Shown here piece after piece: positions 14,226-19,864 of a stretch of 19,864 nt of DNA (positions within the stretch are counted from its first letter, which is position 1; each line of letters begins with the position of its first letter). The notes below the pieces were generated by a model that was not told the origin of the DNA, ran no database searches, and saw only the letters and a list, made by a program, of their open reading frames with translations. Source of the DNA: Roseovarius sp. (GTDB taxonomy: Bacteria > Pseudomonadota > Alphaproteobacteria > Rhodobacterales > Rhodobacteraceae); NCBI GenBank assembly GCA_007125415.1, contig SLDH01000076.1, positions 1-19,864 on the forward strand, in the 5' to 3' direction. Position numbers and translations under genes: made by a program.

Positions 14226-14657
14226 TCAGGGCGTTACGGGGATGTCAAATCCTGCAGGGGCGAGTTGAAAGTGTTCGAACTGAAAGCCCGGTGACACGCT
14301 GCAGCCCACCAGCGTGTAGGCACCTGTGCTGGCCGCGCGCTGCCAATGGCCTGGCGGCACGATCACCTGCGGGCGTGCGCCGCTGGCCAGATCGGCGCCC
14401 AGCCGGTGGCGCGTTGCCGGGCCCTCATGGGTGGGCGCGACGAAAAGATCGAGCGGCGCGCCTGCGTAGAAATGCCAGATCTCGGCGGCATCGACCTTGT
14501 GCCATTGATTATGTTCATGCCCCTGCAAGAGAAAGTAGATGCAGGTGCCTGCAGGCCGGCCCGAGCCTTCGGCCACCCATGTCTGCGCGTAATGCCCGCC
14601 CTCGGGATGCGGGGCGAGGTTCAGCAAATCGATGATCCTGTCGGCTTCCTTGGACAT
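14226..14657 (-). CDS. DUF985 cupin-fold protein
   Basis: A 143-residue cupin-fold protein of the DUF985 family. Visible are the N-terminal LNLAPHPEGGHYAQTW, CIYFLLQGHEHNQWHKV, EIWHFYAGAPL, VIVPPGHWQRA and CSVSPGFQFEHFQL, in the usual order. The conserved His and Glu residues could bind a metal or a sugar-like ligand, but the biochemical role of the family is not established. Start at ATG 14655-14657 gives the family N-terminus (MSKEADRIIDLL); an upstream in-frame ATG at 14750 would add 31 basic residues not expected here. A perfect 7-bp hairpin (14668-14674 with 14679-14685) lies about 10 nt upstream of the start. It is a lone gene, convergent with pgi and divergent from the lipoprotein gene. 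Confidence 0.85.
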   Translation of the reverse strand: MSKEADRIIDLLNLAPHPEGGHYAQTWVAEGSGRPAGTCIYFLLQGHEHNQWHKVDAAEIWHFYAGAPLDLFVAPTHEGPATRHRLGADLASGARPQVIVPPGHWQRAASTGAYTLVGCSVSPGFQFEHFQLAPAGFDIPVTP

Positions 14658-14667
14658 GGGTTCCACT

Positions 14668-14685
14668 GTGCGCCGCGGGGCGCAC
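14668..14685 (-). other. Leader hairpin before the DUF985 gene
   Basis: GTGCGCC (14668-14674) and GGCGCAC (14679-14685) form a 7-bp stem with a 4-nt loop, about 10 nt upstream of the minus-strand ATG and just before its weak GGA. It could modulate translation of the cupin gene; chance is possible in DNA this rich in G+C. Confidence 0.25.
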
Positions 14686-14819
14686 GGGCGCAAGGCGCGG
14701 ATTTTCGCCAGGCTGCACGGGCGGCTCCTTGACGCCTTGGAAGCCTTCATCGGGATGATTACCTCAAACGTTACGAGCGCGCTGCGCTCAGGATCATCTA
14801 TGCCAAGGGGGATTGACTG

Positions 14820-15098
14820 ATGAAATACTGGACAACACTTGCCGCGGGGCTTGCGTTTCTGACGCTTGGGGCCTGCGATAACATGTCACCGGAAGGCCGG
14901 ACGGTTGCCGGGGCGACAGGCGGTGCCGCCGCCGGTCTGATCACCGCCGAGGCGCTGGGCGCCGGCAGCAACTGGAGGCTGATTGCGGCGCTGGCCGGGG
15001 CCTCGGCCGGAACGGTCGTCGCGCAGAATACCCAGACCGGAAATTGCGCCTACGCGCGTGGTGACGGCACCTATTACAGAGCGCCCTGCCCGAGCTGA
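14820..15098 (+). CDS. Small glycine-zipper-like lipoprotein
   Basis: A 92-residue predicted lipoprotein. The signal peptide is followed by the lipobox L16-G17-A18-C19. The residues after the lipidated Cys are Asp20 and Asn21, which in E. coli would retain the protein in the inner membrane; whether this rule holds here is uncertain. The mature part has Gly/Ala-rich segments VAGATGGAAAGLITAEALGAG (29-49) and LIAALAGASAGTVVAQ (54-69), resembling glycine-zipper envelope proteins, and a C-terminal part with two cysteines (C76, C90) that could form a disulfide. ATG at 14820 follows AAGGGGG. It is a single gene with no identified function. Confidence 0.85.
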   Translation: MKYWTTLAAGLAFLTLGACDNMSPEGRTVAGATGGAAAGLITAEALGAGSNWRLIAALAGASAGTVVAQNTQTGNCAYARGDGTYYRAPCPS

Positions 15099-15112
15099 CC
15101 CGTCCGAACTGA

Positions 15113-15147
15113 CCATTGCCGAGAGGCGGTCGCCGCCGGGGCAATGG
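15113..15147. terminator. Long hairpin between convergent lipoprotein and enolase genes
   Basis: CCATTGCC (15113-15120) pairs with GGCAATGG (15140-15147), and GGCGG (15125-15129) pairs with CCGCC (15133-15137) inside, around a TCG loop. It lies between the lipoprotein stop (15098) and the enolase stop (15165), suiting both directions. It has no U-tract. Confidence 0.55.
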
Positions 15148-15164
15148 CGGCGTGCCTGACCGGA

Positions 15165-16517
<1,353 letters not shown>

Positions 16518-16692
16518 TTACGAGGCTGATGAAAAAGGGAATCGACCGGAACTTTTCATGAAACCTGTTTTTCTCCCATGGCCGGGTCGATGCGCAGAGG
16601 GGCGCGCCCGATCCCGGGTGGGCGCTTCTCCACGCCGGGGCTGTGGTGCTTTATGGTCGCCAGATACTTCTGAACGTCGAGCTTTTTGAAAC

Positions 16693-16738
16693 GTTGCAAT
16701 GCACCCTCCCGGGGCAGGGTCGGGCGCGGCCCGGGCTG
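16693..16738. repeat. 46-bp G+C-rich structured intergenic repeat, copy B
   Basis: Ungapped match to 19-64 in the same orientation, 41 of 46 bases identical. Differences are concentrated in the central hairpin (GGGGCAGGG here, GGGGGGAGG in copy A). Like copy A it follows the stop of a minus-strand gene, here the EamA gene ending at 16836. Its end feeds into the 9-bp hairpin at 16728-16750. Confidence 0.7.
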
Positions 16739-16750
16739 GTCGCCCGGGCC
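16728..16750. terminator. 9-bp G+C hairpin beside repeat copy B
   Basis: GGCCCGGGC (16728-16736) and GCCCGGGCC (16742-16750) are exact inverted repeats around the loop TGGTC. It is 86 bp downstream of the minus-strand EamA stop and could act as a transcript end or stabiliser. No U-tract is present. Confidence 0.4.
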
Positions 16751-16835
16751 AGGGCGTGTCGGGTGGCGTGGCGAGGAACAATTTCCTGCCATCTGTGGCA
16801 AAACGGACATGCGCAGGACTTTTTCCAGAAGCGGC

Positions 16836-17714
16836 TTACATGAGGCCACGGGCGCGGGCCAGCCGGCGCTCGCGCAGGATGGTGAAGAGCCCTGTGGCCA
16901 TGATCAGCGCCGCCCCTGTCAGGGTCAGCGCATCGGGGCGCTCGCCAAAGACAAGCATGCCCGCCACGATCGCAAAGAGCAGCCTCGTGTAGCGGAAAGG
17001 GGTGACGACAGCCGTCTCGCCCACGCGCATGCTGGCCACGATGCCGTAATAGCCGACCGCGCCGAAGATCAGCGCCGTCAGCATCATCTTGATTTCAGTG
17101 CCGCTCATGGCGGTGGGTGGGGTGTTTCCAGCCAGCATGAGCAGCGGAGCGACCAGTAGGACGGCCAAAGAGCCCTGAAAGGACAGCACAAGGCTGTCCA
17201 CCGCCAGGTCCATGCGCCGGGTCATCAAGTCGCGCGCGGCCACGCAGAGCACCGCCACCACCACGAACAGCGTGGCCGGATCGAAGCCCGCAAGGCCGGG
17301 CCGGATGATCAGCAGCACACCGCAAAAGCCGACGAGGATCGCGATCCAGCGCCGCCAGCCCACATGCTCGCGCAGAAAGAGCGCGGCCCCCAGCGTCACC
17401 GCCAGCGGCGTGGCCTGAAAGACAGCCGCCACCACCGAAAGGTCCACCAGCCACAGCCCGAGATAGAAGGCGACACCTGCGGCGGCTTCGGCCAGCATCC
17501 GCAGCAGATAGAGCCTGCGCCACGCCACGGGTGCCAGAAGCCGCTTGCGCATGAGCACGGCGGCCAGCCCGAAAAGCAACGTGCCGCCCGCGCCGGTGAT
17601 GAACAGGATCTGCCCGACCGGGATGCTGCCCGACAGATACTTGATGAAACTGTCCTCGACGGTGAAGAGCGCCATCGCCATCACGACGAGCAGGATACCG
17701 CGCAGATTGTCCAA
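16836..17714 (-). CDS. EamA/DMT-family membrane transporter
   Basis: A 292-residue inner-membrane protein of the drug/metabolite transporter superfamily. About ten hydrophobic segments arranged as two EamA repeats are visible, for example GILLVVMAMALFTVEDSFIK at the start, the first-repeat end LGAALFLREHVGWRRWIAIL with GFCGVLLIIRPG, and the second-repeat end AGMLVFGERPDALTLTGAAL with IMATGLFTILRERR. Substrate cannot be told; members export amino acids, metabolites or drugs. The start is TTG at 17712-17714, directly after the TGA of the regulator gene (TGATTG), with AAGGG at about 7 nt, so it is co-transcribed and probably translationally coupled with the Fur-type gene. The end is positively charged (LRERRLARARGLM). 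Confidence 0.9.
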   Translation of the reverse strand: MDNLRGILLVVMAMALFTVEDSFIKYLSGSIPVGQILFITGAGGTLLFGLAAVLMRKRLLAPVAWRRLYLLRMLAEAAAGVAFYLGLWLVDLSVVAAVFQATPLAVTLGAALFLREHVGWRRWIAILVGFCGVLLIIRPGLAGFDPATLFVVVAVLCVAARDLMTRRMDLAVDSLVLSFQGSLAVLLVAPLLMLAGNTPPTAMSGTEIKMMLTALIFGAVGYYGIVASMRVGETAVVTPFRYTRLLFAIVAGMLVFGERPDALTLTGAALIMATGLFTILRERRLARARGLM

Positions 17715-18128
17715 TCAGTCGCCCTTCACGGGCACGCCATACAGTTCGAGCCGGTGCCCGATCAGGCGATACCCCAGCTTGGCGGCGATCTTCTCTTGCA
17801 GTGCCTCGATCTCGGGGTCGACAAACTCGATCACCTCGCCCGAGTTCATGTCGATGAGGTGATCGTGATGGTCCCGTTCCGCATCCTCGTAGCGCGCACG
17901 CCCGTCGCCGAATTCGTGCTTTTCGAGGATTCCGGCCTCCTCGAACAGCTTGACGGTGCGATAGACCGTGGCGATGGAGATATTCGCATCCCGCTCGGCG
18001 GCGCGGGTATAGAGCAGTTCGACATCGGGATGATCGTCGGCCTCTTCGAGCACGCGGGCGATGATGCGGCGTTGATCTGTCAGTCGCAGGCCCTTGGCCT
18101 CGCAGCGATCGGTGATGGTGTCGGACAT
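17715..18128 (-). CDS. Fur-family transcriptional regulator, Mur/Fur-like
   Basis: A 137-residue Fur-family metalloregulator. The N-terminal winged helix is shown by GLRLTDQRRIIARVLEEA (13-30), DHPDVELLY (32-40) and ISIATVYRTVKLFEEAGIL (50-68). The metal and dimer part has HEFGDGRARYE (71-81), the HHDH cluster at 87-90 and VIEFVDPEIEALQ. The only cysteine is C9, so the CxxC structural zinc site of E. coli Fur is absent; this fits the Fur/Mur proteins of alphaproteobacteria, which often respond to manganese. The metal sensed is inference. ATG at 18126-18128 follows GAGGGA at 7 nt; a longer upstream frame to 18404 has no family resemblance. The EamA gene follows without a gap. No clear binding box was found upstream. 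Confidence 0.92.
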   Translation of the reverse strand: MSDTITDRCEAKGLRLTDQRRIIARVLEEADDHPDVELLYTRAAERDANISIATVYRTVKLFEEAGILEKHEFGDGRARYEDAERDHHDHLIDMNSGEVIEFVDPEIEALQEKIAAKLGYRLIGHRLELYGVPVKGD

Positions 18129-18472
18129 ATCCGCGTCCCTCGTGATTGCGCCGCTTGGATAGCTGACCTGCCGCAGGGATGCCAGCCTTTCCGGGCGCAT
18201 CGCCGGTTGACTTGTCAGAGGCGATGCCGCATACGTCTTCGCAACCAACCATCCTGCCGCGTGAGCAGCCTGACCCCGCTTGATTGCGGGGCCAAAGAGA
18301 AAACCAAGATGGTGGCAAGATGATCCCAAAATCACGCGTGGGGCCAACGCTTGACCGATGCCGGGGCAATTCTGCCCGTGCATGAGCGAAAGGCGTAACC
18401 ACAAGGATGAGGCGGCAGGATGCTGCCCGTCAAGGGCTTGGCCGATGTGGCCGGGCCTTGAAAGGAAATGAA
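18129..18472. other. 344-bp divergent intergenic region between the Fur-type and DEAD-box genes
   Basis: It must hold promoters for both flanking genes. I see one small hairpin (CCCCGC at 18274-18279, GCGGGG at 18286-18291, loop TTGATT) followed by a purine-rich run, and imperfect repeats near 18410-18440. I recognise no operator, RNA gene or open frame of known family. Confidence 0.5.
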
Positions 18473-19747
18473 GTGAACCTGTTTCAGGAAATGGGCCTGC
18501 CCGGCCCGCTGGTGAAGAAGCTCACCGCCATGGGCATTGATGAGCCGACACCGATCCAGACCCATGCGATCCCGCATGGTCTGAACGGAGAGGATGTGCT
18601 GGGCCTTGCCCAGACAGGCACCGGCAAGACGCTGGCCTTCGGCCTGCCGCTCCTCAGCACGCTGATGGAGATGCAGGGCAAGCCCGCGCCCAAGACCGTG
18701 CGCAGCCTGATCCTCGCGCCCACGCGCGAGCTGGCCAGCCAGATCAAGGACAGCCTCATCCCGCTGGTCGCGGGCACGCCGATCAAGGTGGGAGTTGTCG
18801 TGGGCGGGGCAGGCATCAACGCGCAGATCAAGCGGTTGGGGCAGGGCACCGACATTCTGGTGGCCACCCCGGGCCGCCTGCTCGATCTGCTGGACCGGCG
18901 CGCGCTGACGCTGGCGGAAACGCGCTTTCTGGTGCTCGACGAGGCCGATCAGATGCTCGATCTGGGCTTCATCCACGCGCTGCGCAAGATCGCGGGGCTT
19001 CTGGGGCAGCCGCGGCAGACCATGCTCTTTTCGGCCACCATGCCCAAGCAGATGGAAGAGATCGCCGCGAGCTATCTCACCAATCCGCGGCGTGTGCAGG
19101 TCAACCCGCCCGGCAAGGCCGCCGACAAGATCATCCAGGCGGTGCATTTCATCGCCAAGGCGGAAAAGCCCAATCTGCTGATCGAATTGCTCGATGCTCA
19201 TCGTGACGAGCGCGCGCTTGTCTTCGGGCGCACCAAGCATGGCTCCGACAAGCTGGCCAAGAAACTGGAATCAGCGGGCTACGCAGTGGCAACGATCCAT
19301 GGCAACAAGAGCCAGGGCCAGCGCGAGCGTGCATTGAAGGCGTTCCGTGACGGCGATGTGCGCGTGCTGGTGGCCACGGATGTGGCGGCACGGGGGCTCG
19401 ACATTCCCGATGTCAAGCATGTCTACAATTACGATCTGCCCAATGTGGCCGAGAATTACGTGCACCGTATCGGACGCACCGCGCGCGCGGGCAAGGACGG
19501 CGCGGCCATTGCCTTTTGCGCACCGGACGAGATGGGCGAATTGAAGGACATTCAGAAAGCCATGAAGATGAGCATCCCCGTGGCCTCTGGCCGCGCCTGG
19601 GAAGAACTGCCTGATCCGTCAGCCAAGCCCGCGGGCCGGGGCAAGGGCCCCCGCCAGGGTGGTGCCGCGACCGGCAAGCCCGCTGGCCGCTCGCGTGGGC
19701 GCCGCCGTGGCGGCAATGGCGGCGGAACGCGTGCCCGCGCGGCCTGA
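18473..19747 (+). CDS. DEAD-box ATP-dependent RNA helicase, RhlE-like
   Basis: Unwinds or remodels RNA using ATP. From GTG at 18473 it has 424 residues (first residues (M)NLFQEMGLPG). All motifs are present: Q motif PTPIQTHAIP (25-34), AQTGTGKT (46-53), PTRELA (83-88), TPGRLLDLL, DEAD (156-159), SAT (187-189), ATDVAARGLD (301-310) and HRIGRTAR (331-338). The last ~40 residues are Arg/Gly/Lys-rich (GRSRGRRRGGNGGG), a typical RNA-binding tail. AAAGGA lies 6 nt before GTG. An ATG at 18468 sits too close to that site and reads only ATG AAG TGA, overlapping the GTG. A further in-frame ATG at 18407 has a poorly placed ribosome-binding site and adds residues unlike the family. RhlE-like is the best guess; cold or ribosome-assembly roles are typical for such enzymes. 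Confidence 0.94.
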   Translation: MNLFQEMGLPGPLVKKLTAMGIDEPTPIQTHAIPHGLNGEDVLGLAQTGTGKTLAFGLPLLSTLMEMQGKPAPKTVRSLILAPTRELASQIKDSLIPLVAGTPIKVGVVVGGAGINAQIKRLGQGTDILVATPGRLLDLLDRRALTLAETRFLVLDEADQMLDLGFIHALRKIAGLLGQPRQTMLFSATMPKQMEEIAASYLTNPRRVQVNPPGKAADKIIQAVHFIAKAEKPNLLIELLDAHRDERALVFGRTKHGSDKLAKKLESAGYAVATIHGNKSQGQRERALKAFRDGDVRVLVATDVAARGLDIPDVKHVYNYDLPNVAENYVHRIGRTARAGKDGAAIAFCAPDEMGELKDIQKAMKMSIPVASGRAWEELPDPSAKPAGRGKGPRQGGAATGKPAGRSRGRRRGGNGGGTRARAA

Positions 19748-19761
19748 CTTGCATGATCCCT

Positions 19762-19793
19762 GCCTTCTCCCGCCCCATGCGGCGGGAGAAGGC
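19762..19793. terminator. 13-bp hairpin between convergent genes
   Basis: GCCTTCTCCCGCC (19762-19774) and GGCGGGAGAAGGC (19781-19793) form a perfect 13-bp stem with a 6-nt loop. It begins 15 bp after the helicase stop and ends 6 bp before the minus-strand stop at 19799, so it probably ends both transcripts. No U-tract follows. Confidence 0.7.
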
Positions 19794-19798
19794 ACCGG

Positions 19799-19864
19799 TC
19801 AGGTGGTTTCCGGCTCCTTCCGGTCAAGCGCGACAAAGATCATCGCGACCCCGTTCGAGATCAG
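19799..19864 (-). CDS. C-terminal end of an unidentified gene (partial)
   Basis: On the minus strand the frame reads LISNGVAMIFVALDRKEPETT and then TGA, continuing beyond the window edge. The hydrophobic piece followed by a charged tail would suit the end of a membrane protein, but 21 residues are too few to name a family. Support comes from the position of the stop beside a strong convergent terminator hairpin. Confidence 0.4.
   Translation of the reverse strand: MISNGVAMIFVALDRKEPETT

Noticed and set aside
16518..16849. Two minus-strand open frames of 87 and 97 codons in the eno-EamA gap
   Set aside because: They read through repeat copy B and its hairpin, with no family resemblance; such frames arise from the repeat itself.
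18407..18472. N-terminal extension of the DEAD-box helicase from ATG 18407
   Set aside because: The GTG at 18473 has AAAGGA at 6 nt and gives the normal family N-terminus; the extension has a poorly placed ribosome-binding site.

Overview
The window looks like chromosomal DNA of a Rhodobacteraceae (roseobacter-type) alphaproteobacterium. The evidence is high G+C throughout, ATGA start/stop couplings, a ferredoxin/flavodoxin-NADP reductase and a Mur-like Fur protein of alphaproteobacterial style, the sulfite-reduction cluster with DUF2849 and DUF934, and the zwf-pgl-pgi order. Almost everything is housekeeping metabolism. I see no rRNA, tRNA, CRISPR array, phage or insertion sequence.

Layout. 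1-197: intergenic, with one copy of a structured 46-bp repeat. 198-2008 (minus): alpha/beta hydrolase and threonine/serine dehydratase, overlapping by 4 bp. 2092-2637 (minus): infC, translation factor IF-3, best read from an AUA start codon, followed directly by a 12-bp hairpin. 2842-3597 (plus): an unusual membrane-anchored, Ala/Glu/Asp-rich acidic protein, ending at a strong bidirectional terminator. 3679-4527 (minus): fpr, broken by an in-frame amber codon. 4613-8545 (minus): assimilatory sulfate reduction block in the order cobA (siroheme methyltransferase), DUF2849, cysI (sulfite reductase), cysH (APS-type reductase), DUF934, all overlapping. 8688-9158 (plus): a divergent Lrp/AsnC regulator, probably of that block. 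9313-10272 (minus): a radical SAM enzyme with six extra C-terminal cysteines. 10417-14137 (plus): zwf-pgl-pgi, the entry to the Entner-Doudoroff/pentose phosphate routes. 14226-14657 (minus): DUF985 cupin. 14820-15098 (plus): small lipoprotein. 15165-16442 (minus): enolase. 16443-16835: intergenic, with the second repeat copy. 16836-18128 (minus): Fur/Mur-family regulator and an EamA transporter with a TTG start directly abutting the regulator stop. 18473-19747 (plus): DEAD-box RNA helicase with a GTG start. 19799-19864 (minus): the C-terminal end of an unidentified gene.

How the genes fit together. The sulfur block supplies siroheme (CobA), reduces activated sulfate to sulfite (CysH) and sulfite to sulfide (CysI). 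No flavoprotein partner (CysJ) is present, so CysI probably takes electrons from ferredoxin. The adjacent reductase fpr, a plausible part of that electron supply, is interrupted here. zwf supplies NADPH, and zwf, pgl, pgi and eno are all sugar catabolism.

The points most worth a second look are the amber codon in fpr, the AUA start of infC with a perfect 17-bp palindrome just upstream, the 218-residue stretch without any basic residue in the acidic membrane protein, the radical SAM enzyme of unknown substrate, and the paired 46-bp repeats lying downstream of two minus-strand genes. I found no convincing new defence, mobile or RNA system.
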